Origin: Phyto melanocephala
Lineage: Eukaryota; Arthropoda; Insecta; Diptera; Rhinophoridae
Length of the DNA stretch: 64,000 nt
Assembly: GCA_941918925.1 (NCBI GenBank)
Contig: OW799233.1
Span: 152,686,845 to 152,750,844, forward strand
Direction of reading: 5' to 3'
Positions within the stretch are counted from its first letter, which is position 1; each line of letters starts with the position of its first letter. Positions 34,641 through 46,616 of the stretch are shown here, in pieces. The position numbers and the translations under genes were made by a program. The notes under the pieces are model-generated. The model was not told where the DNA came from. It saw only the letters and a list, made by a program, of their open reading frames with translations, and ran no database searches.

Positions 34641-34724
34641 TTCTGTTTTTTCATGCCATATTAGTTCTGTCTGAGATCCACGTTCTGATTCACACAAAAT
34701 AGTAGTGGATCGGTGGCCTTACCA

Positions 34725-34990
34725 ATCCTTCTTCTGTCCGTGTGTTGGTTGAAATCAACTTTTAGAAGCAACTATATGTTCCTCAGATCTGTATATGGTA
34801 CCAATCTTTTAGATATATCCGGGAATGAATCGCTATTGAAATTCAGCACAATCGCCCCAAAACTTTCTGAGATATGAGCAAAAAACCACGACCACCTCGA
34901 TTTTTTTCACAATTACAACAACAGCATAAATACATAAAAACTGGTTAGAGTAAACGTGGCATCGAATCCCAGTTGAGCCAAAAAAATTTT
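34725..34990 (-). mobile_element. Partial Helentron-like copy (subfamily B)
   Basis: Reverse-orientation body blocks: CTGTCCGTGTGTTGGTTGAA, GAAGCAACTATATGTTCCTC, CTGAGATATGAGC, and CATCGAATCCCAGTTGAGCC. The 3' tip with CCCTTCACC is missing. Confidence 0.7.
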
Positions 34991-35018
34991 TTTTATTTTA
35001 TTTAATTTTTTTATTATT

Positions 35019-35990
35019 ATACCCTACACACAGTGAAAAAGGGTATATATAGGTTTGTCAATCCGTGTGAAATTTCTACAATTTTCATTTCCGACCCCAT
35101 AAAGTATATATTTTCTGAAAGCTTATGAATAGGGGAGTCGATTAAGCCCTGTCAGTCTGTCCGACTGACTGTCTGTCCGTGTGTATGTTGAAATCAACTT
35201 TTTGAAGCCCCCCGACATAGGTAAGGTATTAAAATATCAGAAATATTCGGGAGTAGATCGGTATTGAAAATCAGAAACATCGGTACATAAACAACTGAGA
35301 TATGAGCAAAAACCCACGACCACCTCGATTTTTTTTCTCAAAAACAACATTACAACAACATACATACATACAAACGTGTATACTGGTTAGGGAAAACGTG
35401 GCATCGAATCCCAGCTGAGCCAAAAAAAATTTTTTTTTAATTTTTTTTTTAATTTTTTTTTTAAATTTTTTTTTTATTTTTTATTTAATAAATTATATAT
35501 ATTTTTATTATTATTTTTTTTTTAATATTTTTTTTATTTTTTTTTGTTTTATATTTATTATTTTTTTAATTATTTTTTTAAAAAAATTTTTTTTTTATTT
35601 TTTTTTTAAATTTTTTTTTTTATTTTTTATTTAATATATTATATATATTTTTATTATTATTTTTTTTTAATTTTTTTTTTTAATATTTTTTTATTTTTTT
35701 TTGTTTTATATTTATTATTTTTTTAATTATTTTTTTAAAAAAATTTTTTTTTTATTTTTTTTTTATGTTATTTTTTCTTTTTTTTATTTTTTTTACATAC
35801 ATACGTAAATTTATAATTTTACAATGGGATGTTTTTATATATGTGTGTTTTTTGTTTTTTCTATGTTTGTACATACATACGTATTTCATATGGGATGAAT
35901 GGTGATATAAACTACTGTTATTGCATGACTACACGTTGTGAAGGGTATATAAGATTCGGCACGGCCGAATATAGCGCTCTTACTTGTTTT
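35019..35990 (-). mobile_element. Near-complete Helentron-like copy (subfamily A)
   Basis: The 3' end is at the left (TATACCCTACACACAGTG); then GTCAGTCTGTCCGACTGACT, the CCCCCCGACATAGG block and GAATCCCAGCTGAGCC. A 350-bp T/A-only middle (35425-35800) contains an internal duplication of about 180 bp. The 5' end is at the right (GGCACGGCCGAATATAGCGC then TCTTACTTG). Confidence 0.75.
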
Positions 35991-36114
35991 ATATTGTTTT
36001 TTTTTAATATTTTTTTAATTTTATTTCTAATTTTTTTTAATTTTTTTTTTTTGGAATTTTTTATGTTGTTTTTTTATTTTTAATATTTTTTTTATAATTT
36101 TTTGTAAGTTTTTT

Positions 36115-36305
36115 TTTGTAATTACATACGTAAACTTAATTTATAATTTTGCAATGGGATGTTTTATATATGTATGTATGTTTTTTACATGTATGTACGT
36201 ATTTTATATGAGATGAGTGGTGATACAAACAATTGTTATTGGATGATTACACGTTGTTAAGGGTATAAAAGATTCGGCACGGCCGAATATAGCACTCTTA
36301 CTTCT
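36115..36305 (-). mobile_element. 5' fragment of a Helentron-like copy
   Basis: Has ACGTATTTTATATGAGATGA, the TTCGGCACGGCCGAA hairpin and GCACTCTTACTTC. Only the 5' fifth is present. Confidence 0.65.
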
Positions 36306-36730
36306 TTTAAGTTGATTTTACAAAAAAATATTAATCCCTCTTTATATGTTGTTTATTATTATTATTGTTATTTATTAATTATTTATTTTTACATTTTAAC
36401 AATCGTCTGAACTCGTAAGGTTTTAAATCGTGATTTAGAAAGCGAACTAGTGTTTTTTTTACATAAACGTATGAACATGGCTTTGCAAGCAATGTGTGAC
36501 CAAATTGAAAGCAAAAACTTGAACGTGTGGCTTCTAGTTATATTCATAAGAAAAAATAATTATCGATAGCACCATCGATATTTTTACACCTCTAATTTAC
36601 AGCTGTGCAGTCAAAAATATCTGATCTGCAACAACTTTTTGGGAAGTATTTTGTAATATCAATTAATTTTCGAATTTCCTAAATAGTCAGTTAATTATAA
36701 ATAAAATTAAATAATTTTAGTAGGTGCAAT

Positions 36731-39206
36731 ATGTTAATGCAAATTAAATTTATAATACAACTCTATCCCAGTAGAGTAAGAATGAAAACGATACCATTTG
36801 GTGCAAAAAAAATTAACTGGAATAACTATTGTACTGCCAATAAAAAAACTTCCCAACTAGAAGATGATGAAAGTCAGGACCAAGAGAAGAAAAAGAACAG
36901 CAAAAGAAACAATGAACAGCAGAAACGAAAAAAACCTCTTGGAACTTTTGTGCCGGCAGTAAGAAATCCATTTGCAACTGCATCTGAAAAAACCAAAGGA
37001 GTTTATTTAAGTATGGTTAGCATATTCACTGAACGTGGTGTGCATCGACGTAACCATGTCGAATTCATTTACGCTGCCATGAAACACATGTCCGAATTTG
37101 GTGTTGATCACGATTTGGAAGTTTATAAGGCATTGATAAACATCATGCCCAAAGGTAAAATGATACCGACAAACATTTTTCAAGCTGAATTTATGCACTA
37201 CCCTAAACAACAACAGTGCATAATAGACCTACTCGAACAAATGGAAGATCTAGGTGTTATGCCCGATTACGAGATGGAAGCAATGCTACTTAATATTTTT
37301 GGTCGCCAAGGGCATCCGTTACGCAAGTATTGGCGCATGATGTATTGGATGCCAAAATTTAAAAATTTATCTCCTTTTCCTTTGCCTAATCCTATGCCCG
37401 ATGACACTCTTACGGTAGCTAAATTGGCTGTGGAACGTATGTGCACGGTCGATAGTCGCTCAGAAATTTCAATTTTTGATACATATGATGTTGAGCATGC
37501 ATTGGATAAAACTTGGATTGTCAGCGGCATGAGTTGTGATCAAGCTAAATTATTAAGAGAACATCCTCGCAATAAGGCCTTATATATAGAAGGCCCATTT
37601 CTAATATGGCTTAGAAATAAAACAATAAATTATTTTACCTTAAGAGCCGAACCAAATATTGAGTTTTTAAAAACGCTAGACAATCAAGTAGATGATGAAG
37701 ACGGTAAGTAAATATTTTATAGGTTCATATTCAAAGTTAAATCAAATTTGTAAATGTTCTAGTCTTTATGTTGTTATGAATAAAAAACTGAATTTTACAG
37801 TCGCAGACTTATGTTAGATTCAGGATATTCAACCAATAATGGTTATAATTCACAATTGTTGGCAATACCCTCCAGATACTTGTAATAGATTCTATTGTAA
37901 AAGGCTTTTAAAGAAAAATCGATGAAAAAAAAAACATACACACCTATCGTAATTTTTTTCCCATCGAAATATTTTTCTATTTTCCTAAAATACCAGCAAT
38001 CGTAAATAAATTTCCCAAAGATGTTTTTGTATATTTTTCTTATTGTATTTACATTTAATGTGCATTGATAGTTTACTTTATAATAAAAATCTTTTCGATG
38101 AATGGAACAGTAATTCAACGGAACAATTATAACACTAATTCTAACTTTGAAGGAAATGAAAATTTTACAGGAAAAATTTTTACTTCTTATTCACGATAGA
38201 AAGATAGAGATTAAGTCAAAGTATAAGAGAGGTTAAGATATTATTAAAAATGGGCAATGTGTAGATCACCTCTGCTGTTTTCAAATCCCCTACACACTGT
38301 AAATTCTGCCTGTAGGCTTTGTATTATATATTTCGAAAGTTCATAATATATTATTATATGTAAAAGATGGTATTTTTACATATTGTTAGATTAAAATATA
38401 TCTAAGTATCTTCCTTTATTACAAGCTAATATTCCAGATAGAATCGTAACAATTTTTGTTGTAATTTAACTTTGAACTCTTTTTTTTTCAACAACACAAG
38501 TCACCCTTAGGCTTTAAGCCCCTCAATTATAACAACTGCCAATTAAATCAATTAATATAATTAAATTACTAATATTGAAGTTTTGAATCAGGCTTGAGTT
38601 AATATTAACATTTTTATTATTACAAAATTTTTTTTTGTAATTGTGAAAATGAAAGAACAATCTGAAAAATTATATTTTTTACCGTCACTAGCCGAGTGGG
38701 ATGCATTTTCGAAATTAGCTACGATTTCATCATCAGCACTCTCTCTGATTAAAAATTTCAATATTAGTTTAAACAGAAAAGTTCAATAAAATAAAAATTC
38801 AATTTAATTAAATGACTATTCATAATTTATATAAATATCACTAAAAAATTGTGGTTTTTTACATATTTTAGACGTCACCCGTCTTAAAGTGCCATTGTTT
38901 GAAGGGCATACTTTTAAAAAACAATACCAATTGGGAAAAGTTCGTTCAGTACATCAACAAGATGATGGCACTATTTTTGCCATATGTGCCACTGGAACAT
39001 CAACAAAGGACTCCCTTTTATCTTGGATTCGTTTACTAGAAGTTAATGGAAATCCATCCTTAGGTGAGATCCCAGTTCTATTTCGATTTCACTCCAAAGT
39101 TGGAAATAAATCCATACAAATTGAAGGGCAAACAGAAGAAATCAATAAGCCTTCTAAGAGCCAGGAGAACACAACAACTGATCATTCACAAGACACAAAA
39201 AGATAG
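36731..39206 (+). CDS. ECSIT: ECSIT, mitochondrial complex I assembly factor and Toll-pathway adaptor
   Basis: Exons 36731-37703 and 38872-39206 join in phase 1 (GAC codon split) to give 435 aa, near the human length of about 431. The conserved block starts GTFVPAVRNPFATASEKTKG and continues through FTERGVHRRNHVEFI, YKALINIMPKGKMIPTNIFQ, HYPKQQQCIIDLLEQMEDLG, RQGHPLRKYWRMMYWMPKF and YIEGPFLIWL; exon 2 supplies the domain after it. The N-terminus is basic with few acidic residues, as for a mitochondrial targeting peptide, followed by a Lys/Gln-rich linker. Known roles: assembly of NADH dehydrogenase with NDUFAF1/ACAD9 in vertebrates, and binding TRAF6 downstream of Toll receptors. The start is the first ATG in the open frame; Met at codon 18 is an alternative. 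AATAAA follows 26 nt after the stop. Confidence 0.93.
37704..38871. other. ECSIT intron
   Basis: Begins GTAAGT and ends TATTTTAG. AT-rich. I see no repeat shared with the rest of the window. The open frame on the minus strand at 37843-38118 has no support. Confidence 0.6.
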
Positions 39207-39231
39207 CAAACTGTTTAAAAAAGATATAAAT

Positions 39232-39237
39232 AATAAA
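39232..39237 (+). terminator. ECSIT polyadenylation signal
   Basis: AATAAA 26 nt past the ECSIT stop codon. Confidence 0.6.
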
Positions 39238-39860
39238 AACATGTTCAGTTCTTTTGATAGGTGAAAACTAATATTTTATTTGTTTTTAATTTTTAAACTC
39301 GCTTACTCATAATCAGTTTTTAAATTTATCAGAGGTTTTAAGAAAAATTTTGTTCAATAAAATTTTAATAAATTTAAAAATATATTATGAATTTGTGAAA
39401 CAAAATTTTTTTTAATTAATTAGCCTTAATGAGAACTTTAATGCATAAAATTCAAATATTAAAATCATATACAAATATTTCTATATATAGTTATATTTTT
39501 ATATACATACAATAAGTTATTGTAGATTGTTACATTTTTTTTAAGTAAACAATTATCGGTTAAACAAAAGAAATATCTCTTTAATTTAAGTACGAATTCA
39601 TTAATAAAGTTAAATAAAAAGAAACTAATTCAATAGACTATAGTATTGAACGAAAAAAATTCATTTTAAATACTATTATTCTTTATAATAAAAAAAAAAT
39701 GTTATGATACAAAAAAATAATTATTCTATTTAATTTACATACATTTTAATCTGTCTGTGCTAAACACAAAAAATCACAGTAAAATAATTAGAACAAATAA
39801 ACCTTTTTAAATTTTTTAATTCTGGAAATAAATATTTATCAGAAGCCTACATTCATATCG

Positions 39861-40102
39861 GTGGTCACAAGTAGAAAGACCCTAACTCGTATTTTTTCAA
39901 ATTGAGTTTTTCAGTGATTTCAATACATTTCGCACAAATACACCTAGACACAAAAATTTAACTTAATAGTATTAAAAATAACAGTTTTACAAGCAATTTT
40001 ACAAAAGAAGTTACATTAAATACTACATTTTTTACGTTTTTACCTTCTCCTGTAAAGTTATAATTAATTGAGTTAGGGCCTTTCTACATGTGACCAACGA
40101 TA
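39861..40102. mobile_element. ~240-bp MITE with GGTCACAAG ends
   Basis: Left ATCGGTGGTCACAAGTAGAA, then GACCCTAACTC; right GAGTTAGGGCC, then TTTCTACATGTGACCAACGAT, the imperfect inverse. The same family as the pieces at 42612-42875 and 47400-47525. Its outer GTGGTCACAAG matches the end of the larger element at 3344-4130. Confidence 0.7.
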
Positions 40103-40808
40103 TGTACATACAAACGTCTATGTACACTTTTAAATTTTTAAAAGTGAACCACTTAAAAATTTACAATTTTCTACATTATGTTGAGATATCATTCGGTAAA
40201 TATTTGATTAAAAAAGACGTTACCAATAAAATATATTTTATTCTATCGTACTAAATAAAAATTTAGTTGCAATATTAATCCATACCGATATATTCTGACT
40301 ATATTTGGTCTAAGAAAAATCATATAAAATTAAATATATGTATATGTTCCAACTATCGTTGACAACTCAAATCAGTTTGGTCGTGTTAACCCAAGTTCTG
40401 CACAACAAAATCTTCTTTAGTATTTTGAAAAAAATGCAAAACGGAAAAAAGTTAGTCGAGTTGAAAATCGCAATTCACATTTATCCCTATCCAATTACTT
40501 TAAAAGTTTTTAATCGCCGGAGCGATTAAAAATTGTAGTTACGCTTATGTAAGCAAATATTTACCAATGTGAACGTAGCTTAAGGTAAAATTAAAATAAA
40601 ATAGGTTATTATTTTAGCTTATGAACTACTTAAAAAATTTTAACTATTAATGTAGGTAAAATTTGCATAATAACGAACCTTATGCTAACAAGCAAGCTAC
40701 TAACTTTTTTATGGAAAAAATTCTATAAGAAAAAGATAGCGGCTCGATAGTTAGCACGCAGTTTGTTATTATGCATAACGCCGTTATTGATTTATTTTTT
40801 TAAACACT

Positions 40809-42312
40809 TTAACGCTGGCCTACGGCTTTGTTAAGAGGAAAGACTTGTGTCACTACACCTATGCCTTTGTTAGATCCTTCACGAAATAGTACTCTCATGC
40901 CTAAGCGCACATATTCTGGATGACCAACAAATTGAAACATTACTGATGCGCTATCATTAGTTCCAATTTTTTCGCCTCCCATTATGCCTCGTATTATGGC
41001 CGTCTGACGTATGCTTCCAATATGTACAGTTGTTTGGAATCCTACATAAATGGCAGTTGCATGAAATAACACAGATACTTTAGCCTATAAAAAAGAACAA
41101 CAAATATATTAAAATTAAAAACTTTTTTTCGTTTAAACAAATTTTAAGTTAATTGTATGACTAATAAACAAATACTTTACTATTTAAATTAATATTATTA
41201 CCGAAATTTAAAACACTATGTAATGGTTTTCGAATTAGATAAATAAATTACAAATGAAACATTCATCATTATTGTAAGTAAGTTGTCGTAGTTAATTTAA
41301 ATTGTTTGCTATCATGCAAAATTTAAGACAGTCGTCTGTGTTCTGTAGTCCGAGTGAAATTAAATCACTCAGAATTGCCATTGTAGTGTTATTGTTTAAA
41401 ACAATGGCAATTCCGAGTGATTTAATTTCACTCGGAATGCAGAACACAGGCGAGCGTAATATAATTTGTATTTTTGTCGTTTTAAACAACAAATCGACAC
41501 GACAACGTACATGTAGACTGATTGACTGTAGTATCTTGAAATAAGTAAGAGTGCTATATTCGGTCGTACCGAAAATCCACTCGACGCCATTTTGGATTTT
41601 TACTTTTTTTATAGTAAACTAGCCAATCCCGGCGCGCGTTGCTACGCCCCTTAATGAATCGAAATGCATTCTGAATTTTAATTGAATATCAAGTGCAAAA
41701 ACCTTAAAATTATAATTTTTTTATGGGCGTGGCATTGCCCACTTTTCTAGTCACGAAATTGTAAAGTCATAACAGCTCAATATGTGTGCAAAGTTTCAGA
41801 AGAATCGGACCAGTGCAAGTACCTCAAAATTATAACTGTTTTTATGGGCGTGGCCCTGCCCACTTTTCTAATCACGAAATTATATAGTCCTGACAGCTCA
41901 ATATGTGTGCGAAGTTTCAGAATAATCGGTCCAGTGCAAGTACCTCAAAATGATACCTTTTTTTATGGGCGTGGCACTGCCCACTTTTCTAATCACGGTA
42001 TTATTTAGTCATGACAGCTCGATATGTGTGCAGAGTTTCAGAAAAATCGGTCTGGTGCAACTACCTCAAAATTAAAACTTTTTTTTATGGGCGTGGCCCC
42101 GCCCACTTTTTTAATCACAAAATTATAAAGTCACGACAGCTTGTGCAAAGTTTCAGAAAAATCGGTCAAGTGCAAGTAGCTAAAACTGATAACTAATTTT
42201 TTATGGGCGTGGCCCCGCCCACTTTTTTTCATCCATAAACACTCCCCGGTATGTGTACAACAACTTACCAAAGTTTGAGCCCGATCGGTTTTGCAGTTTC
42301 AGAGTCTATAGC

Positions 42313-42349
<37 letters not shown>

Positions 42350-44963
42350 TTCACTTTTATATATATAGATTGTATTTTACTGGTCGAGCCCTTTGAATAC
42401 CAATATTGGCTCTCTCGGTTATACCGAATTTGAAAAAATCGATTTTCGTTAAAAAATTTTTTAAAAATCCCGAATCAGTTGTATTTTGGTGCTTTTATCT
42501 TAGTTAGTTTCAAACCGATTTGTTATTTTTTCTCAGAAATTGTTTTTGTGCCCAAAAATTAATTAGGAGTTGAAAATTTTGATATATTATTATTTGTATA
42601 TGTATGAATAAATATCGATGTTCATAGGTAGAAAGGCCCTAACTCAAATAATTGTATCTTTACAGGAGAAAGTGAAAAACGTATTAGAAACTGTATTATC
42701 ATAATGTAACTTCTTTTGTAAAATTCCTTGTAAAACTGTTATGTTTGATACTATTGCCTTAAATTTTTGTGTCAAGGTGTATTTGTGCAAAATCATTCTG
42801 AAAACAGAATCATCACTGAAAAAGACAATTTCGAAAAAATACATGTTAGGGCTTTTTACTTATGACCACATATTTTAAAAAATAATGTTTACCTATTACT
42901 TTGCCTATTAGTGACCGATTTGTCCAAAACTTTTCATGAATAACTTTACGAGTCATATCATATGTATCTATAAACAGATACAAGCGTGTCTATAAGTTTT
43001 CCTAGGGCTGAAAAATGTTAAATTTTGTGGTAAAAATATTGGAAAAACATAGAGGCAGTCGTGTTTATTTGCTCTTATCTCGGAAAGTTATGGGCCGATC
43101 TGCTTCCAAATGTTTTCATTCGAAACAGGGTTCAGGTGATGTCGGGAGGTTTTAAAGAACTGATTTTAACATACACACGTACAGACTGACATTGCTCAAT
43201 CGACTCCCCTATTCATAAGCTTTCAGAAAATATATTTTATGGGCTCGGAAAATAATATCGTAGAAATTTCACACGAAATGACAGACACGAGGATATAAGG
43301 CTATAAAAAAGTTTAATTATTTACTAAAATTAAAGATACATATGTATGTATACATTGAAACAAATAGATATTTTTAAAATTACTACATGTATAAAAAAAT
43401 TACCTGAAAAAATAATGTACCACATGGCTCGTCATCGCTGTTTCCTGAATCGGCTAGTAAAACCATTCCACTGCGAAGAGGGGGTAATTGTTGATTCGGT
43501 GTAAATGATAGTGAAGCGCTTTGACCTGCCCTTACCACTCGACATGGTGCCTTATTACGATGTATTGTGTGAATTGTAGCCGAATAAAAATTTCCACAAG
43601 GTAATGGCCCTATTTTCATGGGCATATTTTCCGTTAGCACTCCCTTTACCAATAAACCACCCACAACTGGTCCTACTTCAGAAACACGGAATATTTCATC
43701 GATATGAAATTCACAAGATTCCTGTTCAAGGCGTTCCTTTTCAGAATTGCTAATACCCGGCGAGAGGACATATAGGAATCTAGTTACAAGATTTAAACCC
43801 GAGCCCGTTACATTTGATACACAAAATATGGGAACAATATTTTCGGAAAATTGATTTGAACCAGCCGATATAACTTCGTCAGTGTTTGTCACGACAAACG
43901 GTACTTTTCGACAACCGATGGAAGTTAACAAATTTTTTAGCTCTTGTATAGTTTGCTCTGGTGATGTCATATCCGTCTTTGTGATGACTACAAAGAATGG
44001 CATGTCTAAAGCTCGAACAATGGACAAATGTTCTTGACTAGTGCCGTTGAAGCCTCCCCCGGCTGATACTACCAGCATGGCATAGTGTGGTGAATAGCCG
44101 GATAGTGCTTGAACTGTGGTGCGCATGTAACGCCGATGTCCTGCCAAATCCATAAATGTCACTAATTTGGTAGAGCGGTCGCTTATTTCTTCCGCTGTCA
44201 TCATTTCATTATACTTGTAATTAATTATGTTGCCTAGGGCATCGAAACCAAGTGTTTCATGAGATATGCACGACGTGCGACCAGATTGTATCTCATGCAT
44301 ATGTCTAAACATATTTAAGCGTGCTCTTCCACGACCATTGTCAAATTCACCTTGTGTCAGAACACCAAGTAGAGTAGATTTACCAGCATCGGCCCCACCC
44401 AAAACAGCCACTGTCACTTCTATGTTATGCTGATCATCTGGTATTTTTCTTACCAATACTTCAGCTACTGATCTGCGGCCAGCCACATATTTTCTTCTTA
44501 ATACCGATGTACTAGCGCCCAATTTATGAGCCATTTGTTTGAGGGTACAGAGAGACGCATTCATATCTTTTTCATTTAGGCCCTGCAAGTGACCGGAATC
44601 AGAAACACCGATTTCATAGATAGCTTCGCCGTGACCCTCTCTCAAACGCCATTTCATTTGTGTTACCAAATGTTCAAATCTTTGCTTAGATGGACTTATT
44701 AATTTCAGTTTATATTCAATATTTCCTAGTTGTGGCTCGGGTGGTAGTATGCCTTGATCAAAATCTATTATTATTTTTTTATTATTATTATTACTATTTC
44801 GGACATCTAATTCACTTTCACTGCTACTACCACCAGAATTGCCACTTTGACCGCTATTTGTATTTGTATTCGAATCGCTGGAATTATTATTGCGCATTTC
44901 GGGTTCTTCGTAAAAACCATCATCAGGTTGGTTTGGATCAAACAGACTCAAAAATGAGTCCAT
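40809..44963 (-). CDS. GTPBP1/GTPBP2-family translational-type GTPase (2 exons)
   Basis: Exon 1 44963-43404 and exon 2 41084-40809 join in phase 0 (TLFFQ then AKVSVLFHAT) for 611 aa, the family's usual size. After a Ser/Asn-rich N-terminus (to about 65) comes GNIEYKLKLISPS, as in GTPBP2, then QRFEHLVTQMKWRLREG. The GTP-binding core has G1 GGADAGKST (189-197), the GRGRARLNMFRH switch region, G3 DLAGH (272-276) and G4 TKTD (328-331). Elongation-factor-like beta-barrel domains follow; the last exon contains HPEYVRLGMRVLFREG. Known for the family: GTPBP1/2 are EF-Tu/eEF1A-like, and GTPBP2 is linked to rescue of stalled ribosomes with Pelota. The sequence favours GTPBP2 over GTPBP1, but the orthology call is an inference. 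The start is the only ATG upstream in frame. A 2.3-kb intron carries repeats. Confidence 0.93.
41337..41440. repeat. Short inverted repeat (hairpin-capable)
   Basis: TCTGTAGTCCGAGTGAAATT and on, about 40 nt, is nearly the exact inverse of the segment ending AATTTCACTCGGAATGCAGA. The arms are separated by roughly 15 nt (AGTGTTATTGTTTAAAAC). RNA from either strand could fold into a long hairpin. Confidence 0.7.
41543..42370 (+). mobile_element. Helentron-like element with five ~121-bp tandem repeats and a CA tract
   Basis: Starts AAGTAAGAGTGCTATATTCG with a TTCGGTCGTACCGAA hairpin. The core repeats ATGGGCGTGGC at 41723, 41844, 41965, 42087 and 42203 (spacing 121, 121, 122, 116), each followed by CCCACTTTT and later GTGTGCAAAGTTTCAG. 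It ends with (AC)n at 42314-42345 and AGAGTTTCACTTTTATATAT. The copies run open in one frame for short stretches, which I take as chance. Confidence 0.65.
42612..42875. mobile_element. MITE related to 39861-40102
   Basis: Left TCATAGGTAGAAAGGCCC, then TAACTCAAATAATTG; right ATGTTAGGGCTTTTTACTTA then TGACCACAT. The interior shares GATTCTGTTTTCAGAATGAT-like and TTTTGTGTCAAGGTGTATTT blocks with 47450-47520 and 39900-39960. Confidence 0.6.
42880..43308 (+). mobile_element. Degraded 3' half of a Helentron-like copy
   Basis: Blocks in plus order: GAAAGTTATGGGCCGATCTG, ACACACGTACAGACTGACAT, CGACTCCCCTATTCATAAGC, AGAAATTTCACACGAAATGA, and a decayed end GGATATAAGGCTATAAAAAA. Confidence 0.6.
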
Positions 44964-45684
44964 TTTGAAATACTGTTTTAACGTAAAGCTAAAATTAAAT
45001 GTTTAAATTAAATTATTTGTTAAATATAGCAAATCAATTTTGATATTTTCCATATACATATATATGTATATGTATACCCAGACAATCAAATTCGTTGCCA
45101 ATCGAATGGTTTAGTTTTTGCAATCAAACTTTTATATTTTGTGGTTATAAACTTTCAATTGCAAGAATCATAAATTCTTTCCGAAACGAAACCGTAAAAT
45201 TCTACTTCACAACAAAACTATACGATTGCCAACATCCGATTCTGTTTTCTCTGTACTGTGTCTATAATCAACAAAAAAAATTGGTAGAACTGCCAAATGA
45301 ATAATATTTTCACTTTTAAATATTGGAGTACCTAGACCATTCTGAGGTGTAAAGCCACCAGAATAACAAAAATGTTCAATGAATTATTGTAGGTATAAAA
45401 TTATCTAAGTTTAGGATCTTGAAAACTAAAGAAAAAATTGTTTAAGTTTTTGCCACCCCCAGAAAAAATGTTTTGCTACGCCAGTGCTTCTAAATCAATA
45501 GTATCAAAAATGTGAAATAATTTCTCATAAATGTGATATAATTTCTCATAAATGTAAAATAAATTCATTAATGTAAAATATATGTAACTAAACATCATTA
45601 ACTCATGTAACATCGGTTTCCTTTCACATAAGTAATATGCATGAGTACTATGCACTTATTAGAATGAAGTACAGTTTATTAATA

Positions 45685-46238
45685 AAGAGTGGTGAAATTT
45701 TAAGGGTCGATGTTGAATATGAACCACGCCTAAACGTTAAGTTTTTTTTCTGTTTTTCAATTGACATTTCTCAATTTCAAACTAACTCAATTTGAACCAT
45801 GGAAAGATACACAATCGAGCAACGCGTTAAAGTTATTCAGGCTTATTATAAAAATGAGCGTTCAAATCGAAATGCATTTCGTGATTCTTTTTGTCAACAT
45901 AATCGTTCAAATTCGTCCATAATCGGGAAAATTGTTTTAAATTTCAGCAAAACAGGTCTGCATGAAATGTGAAAACATCCTTCTTAGTTCGTTGAACGGA
46001 AAACAATGCTGGTTTTTCGCGATAGTGTGGCAATAGAGCAGTCAACCTCGACTCATCATCGTGAACCATCGGATGGAGGTATGCCACCGAAGTCGCGGCG
46101 GCCATTTGACCGATATTTTGTTCCACACATAATTGAACCATACCAATATTATCATAATAAAAAGAAATTACAATAATTTCCTAAATAATTTATGTTTTAT
46201 TCAAAATCAACATCGGCGCTTAAAATTTAACCACCCTT
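45685..46238 (+). mobile_element. 554-bp internally deleted DD41D mariner derivative
   Basis: Ends AAGAGTGGTGAAATTTTAAG and the inverse of AAGGGTGGTTAAATTTTAAG, continuing through CGATGTTGA; TA on both sides (45683-45684, 46239-46240). It keeps the first 50 or so transposase codons (ATG 45799, YTIEQRVKVIQAYYKN, NRNAFRDSFCQHNRSN) and, about 46075-46110, the family's C-terminal GGHLTDILFHT followed by a stop. The catalytic middle is gone, with a stretch of LSSLNGKQCWFF-like residues between. Confidence 0.8.
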
Positions 46239-46616
46239 TAGAAGTACATATTCATATAAGCATTTGCAGAGTTGTTCATAATAAGGCACTGAGTGTTAAC
46301 TAACGAGTTGTTATTATCTTTACACATAAAAAGTTAGCTGCTGGTTAGTTGACATAAAGTTGCTTGTTAAAAATAACGCTGATGATTTTCAGCTTAAAGT
46401 AAAATTATTTGTGTTTTCACCTCTTGATGACAATCCAAGAACTCCAATTTTGCGTAGTGAGTAAGAATTGCAAATTTCAAAAAGCTCTCTCACTAAACAT
46501 CTGTGTGGGAATTTTCGACAAAGGACTGCGTATGTGCATGCAAAACCGTGGAGACCATTTTCCCGGTGTGTTATTCCATAAATAACCCTATTCTATTTAC
46601 TTTGATTAAAAAAAAA

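Larger units (their letters stand above)
33547..36730. other. Divergent disp/ECSIT intergenic region
   Basis: About 33547-34340 is AT-rich with no recognised element apart from the small repeat at 34196-34245 shared with 62386-62437. After that come a LINE fragment and three Helentron-like pieces. About 36306-36730 should hold the ECSIT promoter; I see no TATA box I would trust. Confidence 0.5.
39207..40808. other. Convergent ECSIT/GTPase intergenic region
   Basis: AT-rich, with one TIR element (about 39861-40102). No gene is seen; the frame at 40338-40529 looks random. AATAAA on the minus strand at 40791-40796 may serve the GTPase gene. Confidence 0.5.
41085..43403. other. GTPase gene intron, repeat-filled
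   Basis: Holds an inverted-repeat pair at 41337-41436 (GTCCGAGTGAAATTAAATCA, then TGATTTAATTTCACTCGGA), a Helentron-like element with five 121-bp repeats (41543-42370), a MITE (about 42612-42875) and a degraded Helentron-like copy (42880-43308). Confidence 0.6.

Noticed and set aside
41723..42240. Five regularly spaced repeats, considered as a CRISPR-like array
   Set aside because: Units of 121 bp are tandem and similar along their whole length with no unique spacers, and the DNA is eukaryotic.
44690..44968. 92-codon open frame opposite the GTPase N-terminus
   Set aside because: Antisense of the Asn/Ser-rich repeats in the GTPase; no independent support.
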